Assembly: GCF_009917525.1 (NCBI RefSeq)
Contig: NZ_QZDU01000002.1
Coordinates: 434,001 to 498,000 of the forward strand
Direction: 5' to 3'
DNA from: Acutalibacter sp. 1XD8-36
Lineage (GTDB): Bacteria > Bacillota > Clostridia > Oscillospirales > Acutalibacteraceae
Length of the DNA: 64,000 nt
Below the pieces are notes generated by a model. The model ran no database searches. It was not told where the DNA came from and saw only the letters and a program-made list of their open reading frames with translations. The position numbers and the translations under genes are program-made. Below, one piece after another: positions 28,207-35,836 of the stretch. The first letter of the stretch is position 1, and each line of letters opens with the position of its first letter.

Positions 28207-28447
28207 TCGGGCACCTCCTTTTTTGATTGATATTTTGATTATTTTAGAAAAGAAATATTTGGCCGCAGACGGATACCCGCCCGGCCTGTCCGGGTCGCCC
28301 CGGAAAATGCGCATGGCTGCTCTTATCGGACTATTTAATTTTTATATACAAAGCTCCGCGAGCTCAGTAATGTATAAAAAAATATATAAATCAAGCACTC
28401 CAGTGCATTCTACGTATAATTGTATAACTATGTAGGGGACTTGTCAA
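28207..28447 (-). promoter_or_regulatory. Promoter and 200-nt leader of rny
   Basis: The promoter is TTGACA (minus strand, 28442-28447), 17 bases, then TACAAT (28419-28424). The resulting untranslated leader is about 205 nt. It contains an AT-rich first half, an AGCTC-GCG-GAGCT hairpin near 28350 and a GC-rich second half. A long leader on the RNase Y gene is compatible with autoregulation by cleavage, which is inference. Confidence 0.7.
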
Positions 28448-28501
28448 GAAATATATGAATTTTTCTTGAATTAAATTTTTATCCCGGGGAAAACCACAGA
28501 G

Positions 28502-28527
28502 AAAAGCTCCCACAAAAAGGAGCTTTT
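28502..28527 (-). terminator. Terminator of the metal efflux operon
   Basis: AAAAGCTCC (28502-28510) and GGAGCTTTT (28519-28527) form a perfect 9-bp stem with an 8-base loop, 15 bases after the ATPase stop. The T/A ends make it potentially bidirectional. Confidence 0.8.
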
Positions 28528-28541
28528 ACCCTCTCTTCACT

Positions 28542-30395
28542 CTATCTTGCGCTAAGCGCCCTGGTAGCGTTGAGCACCGCCAGGACCATTACGCCCACAT
28601 CGGCAAACACTGCCAGCCACATGCCTGTAACCCCCAGAGCTGTCAGCAGCAGCACCAGCCCCTTTACCCCCAGGGCAAACCATATATTTTCCTTCACAAT
28701 GGCAATGGTCCTGCGGGATATGCGTATGGCCAGGCTCAGCTTTGACGGCTTGTCGTCCATAAGCACCACGTCGGCGGCCTCAATAGCCGCGTCCGAGCCC
28801 AGCGCTCCCATGGCTATCCCCACATCGGCCCGGGAGAGCACCGGCGCGTCGTTTATGCCGTCCCCCACAAAGGCCAGCCTGCCACGCCCGGTCCTTTCAC
28901 CCAGCAATTTCTCCACCATGCCCACCTTCCCGGCAGGCATCAGCTCCGTGTGTACCTGGTCTATACCCAGCTCCCTGGTGGCGGCCTCGCCGGCAGCTTT
29001 GCTGTCCCCGGTGAGCATTACAGTTTTTATGCCCCGCTCCCTGAGCTCCTTTACAGCGTCCTTAGAGTCGGCCTTCAGCTGGTCGGCTATGATTATATGT
29101 CCCGCATAGGCTCCGTCCACCGCCACATGCACCACCGTGCCGGCGGCGGTATTCTCAGGGCACCGGGCGCCTATCTCGTCCATAAGCCGCCTGTTTCCGG
29201 CGCAGACGGTCCTGCCGTCCACCTGCACCCGCACTCCCCTGCCGGAGAGCTCCTCAGCCTCGCCCACCCGGGAACGGTCCGGCTCACCGCCCCAGGCCTC
29301 TTTCAGGGAGCGGGATATGGGGTGGTCGGACCAGCTCTCAGCCAATGCCGCCAGCTCCAGCAGCTCCTTTTCAGACATACCCTCGGGATGTATCTCAGTT
29401 ACCTTAAACACACCCTGAGTCAATGTGCCCGTCTTGTCAAATACCACCATATCCGCGGCAGCCAGGGCCTCCATATAGTTGCCGCCCTTTATAAGTATGC
29501 CCTGCCTTGAAGCTCCGCCTATGCCGCCAAAGAAGCTCAAGGGCACAGATATCACCAGGGCGCAGGGGCAGGACACAACCAGGAAGGTGAGCGCGCGCTG
29601 TACCCACTGGCCCCAGCCGCCCATAAACAGCGGCGGTATCACTGCCAGCAGCACCGCGCCTATCACCACTGCCGGGGTGTAGTACCTGGCAAAGCGGGTT
29701 ATAAAATTCTCTGCCCTGGCCTTTTTGCTTGAGGCATTCTCCACCAGGTCCAGAATCTTCGCAACTGTAGACTCTCCGAACTCCTTCTCGACTCTTATCC
29801 TCAGTACCCCCGAAAGATTTACACAGCCGCTGGGCACGCTCTCCCCCGCGCCCACGCTGCGGGGCATACTCTCGCCGGTCAAAGCGGCGGTGTTCAGTGT
29901 GCTGCTGCCCTCTATCACAGTTCCGTCTAAGGGAATCTTCTCTCCCGGCTTCACAACTATGACCCCGCCCACAGGCACATCCTCCGGGTCGACCTGAGCC
30001 ACTTCGCCGTCAGTCTCCAAATTTGCATAGTCCGGCCGCAAATCCATCAGTGAGGATATGGAGCGCCTGGACTTGCCCACGGCATACCCCTGGAACAGCT
30101 CCCCCACCTGATAGAAAAGCATGACAAACACCGCCTCGGGGTACTCGCCCTCCCCAAAGAAGCCTGTGCAGAATGCCCCCATCGTCGCCAGGGCCATCAG
30201 GAAATTTTCATCGAACACCTGACCGTTGGCAATATTCCTCACCGCCCGCCAGAGCACGTCCCAGCCCACCGTGAAGTAGGCCGGCAGGAACAGGGCAAAC
30301 CGCCAGGGCCCTTCATATGGCACCAGCACCGCGGCTATCAGCAGCACGGCTCCTATTATAATGCGCAGGAGCATGGTCTTTTGTCTCTTAGTCAT
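28542..30395 (-). CDS. cadA: Zn2+/Cd2+/Pb2+-exporting P1B-type ATPase
   Basis: A 617-residue heavy-metal efflux ATPase of the cytoplasmic membrane. It has TGES, the membrane CPC motif in SCPCALV, the phosphorylated aspartate in DKTGTLT, the SDHPIS HP motif and GDGINDAP. The last helices carry a Lys (ALGVKGLVLLL) and an Asp (VFADVGVMVLAVLN), the pattern of the Zn/Cd/Pb subgroup. The usual N-terminal HMA domain is missing; it is supplied by the small gene directly upstream. It is the last gene of the ArsR-controlled operon. Confidence 0.94.
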   Translation of the reverse strand: MTKRQKTMLLRIIIGAVLLIAAVLVPYEGPWRFALFLPAYFTVGWDVLWRAVRNIANGQVFDENFLMALATMGAFCTGFFGEGEYPEAVFVMLFYQVGELFQGYAVGKSRRSISSLMDLRPDYANLETDGEVAQVDPEDVPVGGVIVVKPGEKIPLDGTVIEGSSTLNTAALTGESMPRSVGAGESVPSGCVNLSGVLRIRVEKEFGESTVAKILDLVENASSKKARAENFITRFARYYTPAVVIGAVLLAVIPPLFMGGWGQWVQRALTFLVVSCPCALVISVPLSFFGGIGGASRQGILIKGGNYMEALAAADMVVFDKTGTLTQGVFKVTEIHPEGMSEKELLELAALAESWSDHPISRSLKEAWGGEPDRSRVGEAEELSGRGVRVQVDGRTVCAGNRRLMDEIGARCPENTAAGTVVHVAVDGAYAGHIIIADQLKADSKDAVKELRERGIKTVMLTGDSKAAGEAATRELGIDQVHTELMPAGKVGMVEKLLGERTGRGRLAFVGDGINDAPVLSRADVGIAMGALGSDAAIEAADVVLMDDKPSKLSLAIRISRRTIAIVKENIWFALGVKGLVLLLTALGVTGMWLAVFADVGVMVLAVLNATRALSAR

Positions 30396-30407
30396 AGCTC
30401 ATACTCC

Positions 30408-30626
30408 TCACCGCACTATCCGGCAGTCCGGCTCCACCTTCTTGCAGGCCTTCTCAATCTGGTCCATTATCTCCTCAAACCTGCCCTCGTCGGCGGTAAC
30501 TGTCAGCTTCTGCATCATAAAACTCACCGCCGCGTCCTCCACGCCGTCCAGCTTTTTGATGGCAGTCTCCATTTTCGCGGCGCAGTTCGCGCAGTCCAGG
30601 TCGATGAGTTTGAAACGCTTTGTCAT
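30408..30626 (-). CDS. Heavy-metal-associated (HMA) domain protein
   Basis: A 72-residue ferredoxin-like HMA protein with metal-binding cysteines C12 and C15 in DLDCANCAAKME. The Asp before the first Cys is typical of Zn/Cd-type rather than copper-type HMA domains. It lies 12 bases before the ATPase start and stands in for the domain absent from that ATPase, so it probably delivers metal to it. Confidence 0.92.
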   Translation of the reverse strand: MTKRFKLIDLDCANCAAKMETAIKKLDGVEDAAVSFMMQKLTVTADEGRFEEIMDQIEKACKKVEPDCRIVR

Positions 30627-30663
30627 GTAAATTATCCTCTCATTCTAAAAATATTTATATGGT

Positions 30664-31116
30664 TTAATATAAGTGCTTTATATACACCGGGTCGCCGTTT
30701 TTGGCGGCAACGCCCGGGTCGTGCCTATAGCCCTGCTTAATGTAGAAACCGGGGGCGGTGTCCGTGGTCAGCGCTATAGAGGTAACTCCGTGCTCCATAA
30801 AGTACCCCTCCGCAATCCCCAGGAGCTCCGAGCCGCAGCCCCGCCCCCGGTACTCCGGGGCTATCCAGAACTCCCGGATAAAACCCAGGGTCTTTGTCAT
30901 GAACCATCCGGCGCACTCCATGGGGCAGAACTGTATGAACCCCACAGCCTTACCGCCGTCTGTTCGCAGATACGCCAGGTTCCCCCGGCCGTCCGTGTCC
31001 ATCTCCCGGAAAAGCCCCTCCCAGTCCCGGACCGTTATTCCCAGCTCCACGAAGTAGAGCATGAAGCTCTCCCTAAAGCTTTCATCGGTGAAACTGTCAA
31101 TAAGCCTTGTCTCCAT
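30664..31116 (-). CDS. GNAT-family N-acetyltransferase in the metal operon
   Basis: A 150-residue acetyltransferase. Motif A is EFWIAPEYRGRGCGSELLGIAE in spirit, with Q/R-x-x-G-x-G replaced by RGRGCG (about 95-100). A C-terminal FYIKQGY motif follows. Nothing in the sequence ties it to metals, but it sits between the ArsR sensor (9-base gap) and the HMA protein on the same strand, so it should be co-induced. The substrate is unknown. Confidence 0.85.
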   Translation of the reverse strand: METRLIDSFTDESFRESFMLYFVELGITVRDWEGLFREMDTDGRGNLAYLRTDGGKAVGFIQFCPMECAGWFMTKTLGFIREFWIAPEYRGRGCGSELLGIAEGYFMEHGVTSIALTTDTAPGFYIKQGYRHDPGVAAKNGDPVYIKHLY

Positions 31117-31125
31117 CCTATAACC

Positions 31126-31473
31126 TCACTCCTCTATATGCTCCATGCCCTGGTCAAGAATCGTGCGCACGTGGTCGTCCGACAGGGAGTAAAAAATCGT
31201 CTTTCCCTCCCTCCTGTACCGCACCAGCTTCGCTTTTTTCAATACCGCAAGCTGGTGGGAGATAGCCGACTGGGTCATCCCCAAGAGCTCCGCTATCCCG
31301 CACACGCACATGTCCGACTCAAAGAGCACATACAGTATCCTTATCCTCGTTGAGTCCCCGAAGACCTTGAAAAGCTCAGCCAGGTCAAAAAGCTCCTCCT
31401 CGCCGGGCATTATCTCGTTGACCCTCTGCACTGTCTCCTGGTGCACGTGGTTATAGGCCGGCTGTGGCTCCAT
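31126..31473 (-). CDS. ArsR/SmtB-family metal-responsive repressor
   Basis: A 115-residue winged-helix repressor. The recognition helix is MTQSAISHQLAVLKKAKLV (66-84). The alpha-5 zinc site of SmtB/CzrA is complete: D99, H101, H112 and E115 keep the D-x-H-x10-H-x2-E spacing. Residues C56 and C58 (DMCVC) plus N-terminal H9 and H11 could form the alpha-3N site as well. The start at ATG 31471-31473 has AAGGA eight bases upstream. Metal binding should release it from the operator at 31488-31509 and induce the efflux operon. Confidence 0.93.
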   Translation of the reverse strand: MEPQPAYNHVHQETVQRVNEIMPGEEELFDLAELFKVFGDSTRIRILYVLFESDMCVCGIAELLGMTQSAISHQLAVLKKAKLVRYRREGKTIFYSLSDDHVRTILDQGMEHIEE

Positions 31474-31487
31474 TTTCATCATCCTTT

Positions 31488-31539
31488 CATATGAGCAACT
31501 GTTCATATGTATTATATGCCTCTCCTTGGGAAATGTCAA
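31488..31539 (-). promoter_or_regulatory. Consensus promoter and palindromic operator of the metal operon
   Basis: On the minus strand TTGACA (31534-31539), 17 bases and TATAAT (31511-31516) form a perfect SigA promoter. Immediately downstream, CATATGA (31488-31494) and TCATATG (31503-31509) form an interrupted palindrome. It resembles ATATGAAC-type operators of SmtB/CzrA repressors and covers the predicted start of transcription and the sequence up to the repressor ribosome-binding site. Confidence 0.85.
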
Positions 31540-31567
31540 TAGGTAGGAGAAAAATTTCTCTATATGC

Positions 31568-31596
31568 TTTACATTTTTTGGTGGGTGTGGTATGAT
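31568..31596 (+). promoter_or_regulatory. SigA-type promoter of the SLH-protein transcript
   Basis: TTTACA (31568-31573) and TATGAT (31591-31596) are 17 bases apart. Transcription would begin near 31602-31603, exactly at the foot of the large stem that follows. Its -35 is only 28 bases from the -35 of the divergent metal-efflux promoter. Confidence 0.75.
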
Positions 31597-31601
31597 TAAT
31601 T

Positions 31602-31777
31602 TGCGACACAAGTTTAATATTTTTCTCAATCAGTTGTTTGCGTATTTGCTAATGGCAAATACACAGGCTTATTTTCGCATTCAACTGATTGAAGCAGTGA
31701 AAAACTTGTGTCGCAGCAAGAGCCATGTGTTTTGCAGGTGCGTGGCTCTCGGGCTGCGCACTTTTTTGTTTGCGCAG
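31602..31777 (+). ncRNA. Highly structured 5' leader RNA or small RNA, unassigned
   Basis: Nested inverted repeats fill this stretch. The 14-base arm TGCGACACAAGTTT (31602-31615) is perfectly complementary to 31702-31715. Inside it, 31626-31636 pairs with 31682-31692 (11 bp), and GTATTTGC (31642-31649) pairs with 31655-31662 (8 bp). Two more hairpins follow: AGAGCCA/TGGCTCT (31719-31725, 31743-31749) and CTGCGCA/TGCGCAG (31754-31760, 31771-31777). No T-run follows, so the RNA probably continues into the SLH gene 85 bases later. I do not recognise it as a known riboswitch class. Confidence 0.65.
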
Positions 31778-31862
31778 AAACAAAAATGCGAAGGGATGCG
31801 ATGCCGCAAAACATTAGCCTTAGGTAAAAAGACAAACAAAAAATTTATTAGGAGGGACAGAA

Positions 31863-33107
31863 ATGAAAAAGCGCATTTTGTCGCTTATGCTGGTGCTGTG
31901 CTTGGTTATTGGATTATGCCCTATATTTGCTTCTGCCGGGGGAAGAGAAGCTTACCTTGTGGATATGGACGGAACCGTACACCGCCTTGCACTTAGGGGG
32001 GACACTGGCGACGGAAAAACCTGGAGCTTTGATAGGCAAACTGAAACACTAACTTTAAATGGGTATCATGGAAGATGTGTATATGGAATTTTAGAAAATG
32101 TCGTTCTAGCCCATGGAAGCAAAAACAGTCTTGCCGGTATGTACTTGTCAAACCCCGCTATGGGGGATAATAAGGTTTCTATTACTGGCAGTGGTGAACT
32201 AACCTTGAAGCATGATGAATCTCTGTTAAAATTTGATGATTTCAAATGGGGAAGTATCAGTTATGACCCCGGAAGATATCCGAAATATAAATCAGCTTTC
32301 TTTCCGTGCGCGTTGGGTTATGAAGAATACGAAAACACCTCTCGCCCTGGACATTCGAGCATTTCTGTTGATGATAACCTTGCATTAACTGGTGGTACAA
32401 AAGAAGGGGATACTTTCACTCTGAATTTGGAAGGTAAAGAGCATTGTCCCGTTACTCTTTATGGAGGTGAGACCTCGTATTATTTCCTGCAAATGCCCAA
32501 AACCCCCTCAGGCGAAAATGCCAGCTATGTGCGTATAGCTCCCACAGGCTCCAAGCCTCCCAAGCCCACCGAGCCCACCGTTGGCGGCTTCTCCGACGTA
32601 AAGCAGAGCGCCTACTATGCCGACGCGGTACTCTGGGCCGTTGAAAACGGCATAACCAGCGGCATTGGCGGCGGCAAATTCGCCCCTGCCCAGACCTGCA
32701 AGCGCGAGCAGATAGTCACCTTCCTGTACCGCTCCAAGGGCAGCCCACAGGTGAGCATAACAGACCAGTTTACCGACATGCCAAAGTCCGAGGAGTTCCA
32801 GCGGGCCATAAGCTGGGCTGTTGAGAACAATATCACCATGGGCAACGGAAAGGGCCAGTTCAGCCCTGAGAAGGGGTGCACCCGCGCCGAGGCAATGACC
32901 TTTATCTGGCGCGCGGCGGGCAGGCCTGAGCCCAAGACGGAAGCCTCCTTCTCCGATATGCCGTCAAGCTCCGACTTCAGGAAAGCTATAAGCTGGGCCG
33001 TTGAGAACAATATTACCCAGGGTATTGGCAATAATAAGTTCGGGCCCAACAACCCCTGCAACCGTGGACATATCGTGACCTTCCTGTATAACGCAAAGGA
33101 TTTATAA
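31863..33107 (+). CDS. Secreted S-layer-homology (SLH) domain protein
   Basis: A 414-residue exported protein. A signal peptide (KKRILSLMLVLCLVIGLCPIFASA, about 2-25) leads into a region of about 210 residues with a WSFDRQTETLTLNGY motif of the kind found in beta-rich surface domains. A Pro/Lys/Thr linker (PPKPTEPT) comes next. Three SLH repeats (about 238-414) each carry a W-A-V-E-N-x-I-T helix and bind cell-wall polymer. The gene has AGGAGG seven bases before its ATG. The first 600 bases are visibly richer in A/T and use TTA, AAA and GAT codons more than the SLH part, suggesting a mosaic origin. Confidence 0.9.
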   Translation: MKKRILSLMLVLCLVIGLCPIFASAGGREAYLVDMDGTVHRLALRGDTGDGKTWSFDRQTETLTLNGYHGRCVYGILENVVLAHGSKNSLAGMYLSNPAMGDNKVSITGSGELTLKHDESLLKFDDFKWGSISYDPGRYPKYKSAFFPCALGYEEYENTSRPGHSSISVDDNLALTGGTKEGDTFTLNLEGKEHCPVTLYGGETSYYFLQMPKTPSGENASYVRIAPTGSKPPKPTEPTVGGFSDVKQSAYYADAVLWAVENGITSGIGGGKFAPAQTCKREQIVTFLYRSKGSPQVSITDQFTDMPKSEEFQRAISWAVENNITMGNGKGQFSPEKGCTRAEAMTFIWRAAGRPEPKTEASFSDMPSSSDFRKAISWAVENNITQGIGNNKFGPNNPCNRGHIVTFLYNAKDL

Positions 33108-33111
33108 GCGC

Positions 33112-33150
33112 AAAAAAGAGGGCCCTGGCTGTGCAGCCGGGGCTCTTTTA
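33112..33150 (+). terminator. Terminator of the SLH gene
   Basis: An A-run, then AGAGGGCCCTGGCTG pairing with CAGCCGGGGCTCT, then TTTTA, form a strong intrinsic terminator five bases after the SLH stop. The symmetrical ends allow it to serve the convergent gene too. Confidence 0.8.
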
Positions 33151-33669
33151 CTATGGCTTTTTCCCAACTAAAAAACCGCTTACCCTCTCCACCTGCGGAA
33201 GGCTGACCTTCAGCACCGCGCCGGTAAGCGCACCGGTCGCCAGCGACGCCAGTATGAGCACCGGCGCATAGCCCAGCACTGCCGGGCCCATCATCCAGAA
33301 GGCTACCAGCACCTGCCCGGCATTATGCGCCATGGCCCCGCATATCCCTGTAAGCGCGAAGCTGGCCCGGGTCTTTTTTAGCACCGCCCATGCACAGGCT
33401 GTGCTCAGAAGCCCTCCCGAAAGGCTCATGGCCCCTGCCGTCACCCCCCGGGTCAACAGGGCAAAGCCCCCCTTTATCACAGCCAGTGCCATGGCCCAGG
33501 GCAGCCCCAAACTCCCGGCGGCGTACATCATGACTACATTTGACAGCCCCAGCTTCGCCCCCGGCGGCATTCCCGGCAGGGGGGGCAGCATACCCTCCAG
33601 CATTGAGAAGGTCAGCACCAGCGCCGCCAGCAGTCCCGAAAGTGCCGCGAATCCAGCCTTTTTCCTCAC
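33151..33669 (-). CDS. Gx transporter-family membrane protein (heptaprenyl diphosphate synthase component I family)
   Basis: A 172-residue protein with about five membrane segments. It matches the Gx-transporter/Hpre_diP_synt_I family: PPLPGMPPGAKLGLSNVV followed by an ALLTRG-type segment. It resembles ECF-type S components in layout. The GTG start (33667-33669) has GGAGG five bases upstream; a longer frame to 33756 overlaps the NusG-II gene and is rejected. The family pairs with NusG-II proteins in flavin/quinone-linked electron-transfer loci, and the pair is adjacent here. Confidence 0.8.
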   Translation of the reverse strand: MRKKAGFAALSGLLAALVLTFSMLEGMLPPLPGMPPGAKLGLSNVVMMYAAGSLGLPWAMALAVIKGGFALLTRGVTAGAMSLSGGLLSTACAWAVLKKTRASFALTGICGAMAHNAGQVLVAFWMMGPAVLGYAPVLILASLATGALTGAVLKVSLPQVERVSGFLVGKKP

Positions 33670-33680
33670 TTTTTCCTCCA

Positions 33681-34070
33681 CTAATAGGTCTCCGCGTCCA
33701 ATTTCCGCCCTGTTTTCGGGCCCTCCAGCCGCAGCACTATCCTCCCCGGCAGGCACACGGCGCTCTCCCCCGCCCGGGCTATGAGCCCGGTACGCTGGCA
33801 GGTCCTGTCAGGGCAGTTCGTCTCTGAGACCCGCGCCCCCGCCTCCGAGAGCTCCACTCTCAGGGACACGCCGTTCTCCCCCTCTATCTCCACAGTCTCA
33901 GTGGCTTTCAACCCCCCCAGCTCCCGGCTCAGGACTATCTCTCCGCCCCGCTCGACTATGGCCCTGGTACCTCCTGGCCCGCTCCGGGAGAGCGCCAGCC
34001 ATATGACCGCCGCCAGCGCCACTACCAGCAGGACAGGCCATTCCCTGGGGTTAAAAAGCCGCCTCTCCAT
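33681..34070 (-). CDS. NusG domain II-containing membrane-anchored protein
   Basis: A 129-residue protein with one N-terminal membrane helix (about 13-28), then an extracytoplasmic NusG-II fold. Two cysteines (ETNCPDRTCQRTG, about 85-97) in the pattern CPDxxC are characteristic of this family, as is VCLPGRIV. Despite the name it is not a transcription factor. It starts inside the stop codon of apbE (TGATG), so expression is coupled. Confidence 0.82.
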   Translation of the reverse strand: MERRLFNPREWPVLLVVALAAVIWLALSRSGPGGTRAIVERGGEIVLSRELGGLKATETVEIEGENGVSLRVELSEAGARVSETNCPDRTCQRTGLIARAGESAVCLPGRIVLRLEGPKTGRKLDAETY

Positions 34071-35128
34071 CAGCCGCCCTCCCCCAGGGTAAACCGCCCC
34101 TCAAGGCCTTCGGTTATAGTGATATCGCCGCCTTCAGTAATAAATATCCCCTCCGCGCCGTAGCTCTCCAAAAGCTCCATGCCGTCCTCCAGCCCCAGCA
34201 CAAAGCAGGCCGTAGCCAGTCCGTCGCTCAGCGCCCCGGGATACTTCACATCCATTCCCGGCGGGCACCAGACTGTCACGGATACAAGCCCGCTCTCGGC
34301 GGGATAGCCGGTACGGGGGTCCAGGATGTGGTGGTACTTTTTGCCGTCCTGCTCAAAATACTTCTCATAGCTCCCGGAGGTGGACACGAATCCTCCCGGC
34401 AGGCTCAGCACTCCCAGGCTCCCGGAGCCCTCCGGGTCCCGGACTCCCACCTGCCAGTCACCGCCACCGTGCTTATGCCCATATAGCCCCACGCTGCCGC
34501 CCACGGCGATGACCGCGGCCTGCACTTGGCTGCGGCTGTATTCACCCAGCGCCATGTCACACGCCGCGCCCTTGCCTATAGCCCCCAAGTCAAGGGACAT
34601 ACCCTCCCTGCCGAGAGACAGGCTGTCCCCGGTAAGCTCCACCTCCTGCCAGCCCACAAGGGCCATCCTTTCAGCCAGCTCCCCCGCCTCCGGCAGACGG
34701 GGCTCATTGGCAAAGTCCCATAATCCCATCACGGGCCCAAGGGTTATATCCAGCGCCCCGCTGCTCCTCTCACAGAGCTCCATCATCTCCGCAAGCAGCT
34801 CACCCACGCTGTCACTGAGGGCCACCGGCTCCCCGCCGGCTTGGCTGTTGACGTGCGCAACGCCCCCGTCCCGCCGCCAGGATATCTCCCGCTCAAGCTC
34901 CTCTATCCCCTGCACAGCCTCAGCCGCAGCCGCCTCAGGCTCCGGCTCCCGGCCCCAGACAGTCTGCTGCACGTAGGAGCCCATGGCGAAGGCCGTCAGC
35001 TCATACTCCCGCTCCCTGCCCAAAAACTGCCATATAATCAGCCCCGCCAGCACCATCGCAAATACCAAGCCCAATAATATGGCCCGCTTACCCAGGGGCA
35101 GGCGGGCCTTGCGTTCATCTGTCATCAT
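34070..35128 (-). CDS. apbE: FAD:protein FMN transferase (ApbE)
   Basis: ApbE attaches FMN covalently to Thr/Ser of extracytoplasmic electron carriers. The 352-residue protein has an N-terminal membrane anchor (about 16-34), then the ApbE fold. Motifs include GALDITLGPVMGLWDF, SLDLGAIGKGAACD and the C-terminal HHILDPRTGYPAESGLVSVTV. Its own target (an FMN-binding domain with the S/T-G-A-T motif) is not encoded in the window. It is the first of three coupled genes with NusG-II and Gx-transporter proteins. Confidence 0.92.
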   Translation of the reverse strand: MMTDERKARLPLGKRAILLGLVFAMVLAGLIIWQFLGREREYELTAFAMGSYVQQTVWGREPEPEAAAAEAVQGIEELEREISWRRDGGVAHVNSQAGGEPVALSDSVGELLAEMMELCERSSGALDITLGPVMGLWDFANEPRLPEAGELAERMALVGWQEVELTGDSLSLGREGMSLDLGAIGKGAACDMALGEYSRSQVQAAVIAVGGSVGLYGHKHGGGDWQVGVRDPEGSGSLGVLSLPGGFVSTSGSYEKYFEQDGKKYHHILDPRTGYPAESGLVSVTVWCPPGMDVKYPGALSDGLATACFVLGLEDGMELLESYGAEGIFITEGGDITITEGLEGRFTLGEGG

Positions 35129-35131
35129 GGT

Positions 35132-35749
35132 TCAGCGGTCCAGCCGCTTTGCCGCGTCCATCAAAAGCTCCACGGCCTCGTCAACCGTAAACCTTGAGGT
35201 GTCGATGGTGATATCGTAGTTCTGCAAATCGTCCCAGCGCTTGTTTGAGTAGAAGTTATAATAGTTGGCCCGCTGCTTATCCTTCTTTGTGACAAAGTCA
35301 GAGGCCTTGCGCTCCTCGCAGTCCTTTTTAGCGACAGAGCGGCGCACCCTCTCCTCCTTGGAAGCGTGGACGAACACGTTCAGGCAGTTCTCGTGCTCCC
35401 TTAGTATATAGTCCGCGCATCGCCCGATTATCACACACGGGCCCTCAGCGGCGGCCTTCTTGATAATGTCGGACTGGATGATAAAGAGCTTGTCGTTAAT
35501 AGGCATTTCGTTAATGCCGGGAACTCTTGCGCCGAAGGAGTAGCTGCCCATTACCATGGAATAGAGCAGGCTGCTGGTGGCCTTCTCGTCGGCGTTGGCA
35601 AAGACCTCCTCGGAGAGGCCGCTCTGCTTTGCGGCCATGGCTATGAGGGCCTTGTCGTAAAAGGGGACATCCAGCTGGCGGGCAAGCTTCTCCCCCACCT
35701 CGTGGCCGCCGCTGCCGAACTGGCGGGAAATGGTGATAACTGGCAACAT
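35132..35749 (-). CDS. Cytidylate kinase-like family protein
   Basis: A 205-residue P-loop kinase of the cytidylate_kin2 family. The N-terminal ITISRQFGSGGHEVGEKLA (6-24) is the family P-loop, differing from true cytidylate kinase. Later segments are VIIGRCADYIL and the lid-like RRSVAKKDCEERKA. The physiological nucleotide is unknown. It ends three bases before apbE, and its promoter is upstream at 35837-35865, so it may lead the apbE operon. Confidence 0.85.
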   Translation of the reverse strand: MLPVITISRQFGSGGHEVGEKLARQLDVPFYDKALIAMAAKQSGLSEEVFANADEKATSSLLYSMVMGSYSFGARVPGINEMPINDKLFIIQSDIIKKAAAEGPCVIIGRCADYILREHENCLNVFVHASKEERVRRSVAKKDCEERKASDFVTKKDKQRANYYNFYSNKRWDDLQNYDITIDTSRFTVDEAVELLMDAAKRLDR

Positions 35750-35836
35750 ATAAATTCCTCCTTTTGCATTGATTTGTTGGTATGCTCCAGGAATCGACTA
35801 TATTTCAGTTGAAATCTGGATAGTTTCTCTATAAAT

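Noticed and set aside
28207-28314. N-terminal extension of RNase Y to ATG 28314
   Set aside because: It would place 36 polar residues before the membrane anchor and ignores the AGGAGG in front of the TTG at 28206.
31602-31715. Miniature transposable element
   Set aside because: The 14-bp terminal repeats lack an adjacent target-site duplication that I can see, and the inner stems are nested, which suits an RNA better. Not excluded outright.
31602-31777. Possible 6S RNA or cyclic-di-GMP riboswitch
   Set aside because: A 6S RNA should be a single long rod with a central bubble and a terminator; here there are several hairpins and no terminator. The conserved core residues of cyclic-di-GMP riboswitches are missing.
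31626-31835. 69-codon minus-strand frame in the structured leader
   Set aside because: It lies opposite the inverted repeats and encodes no recognisable protein; the complementarity explains the sequence better.
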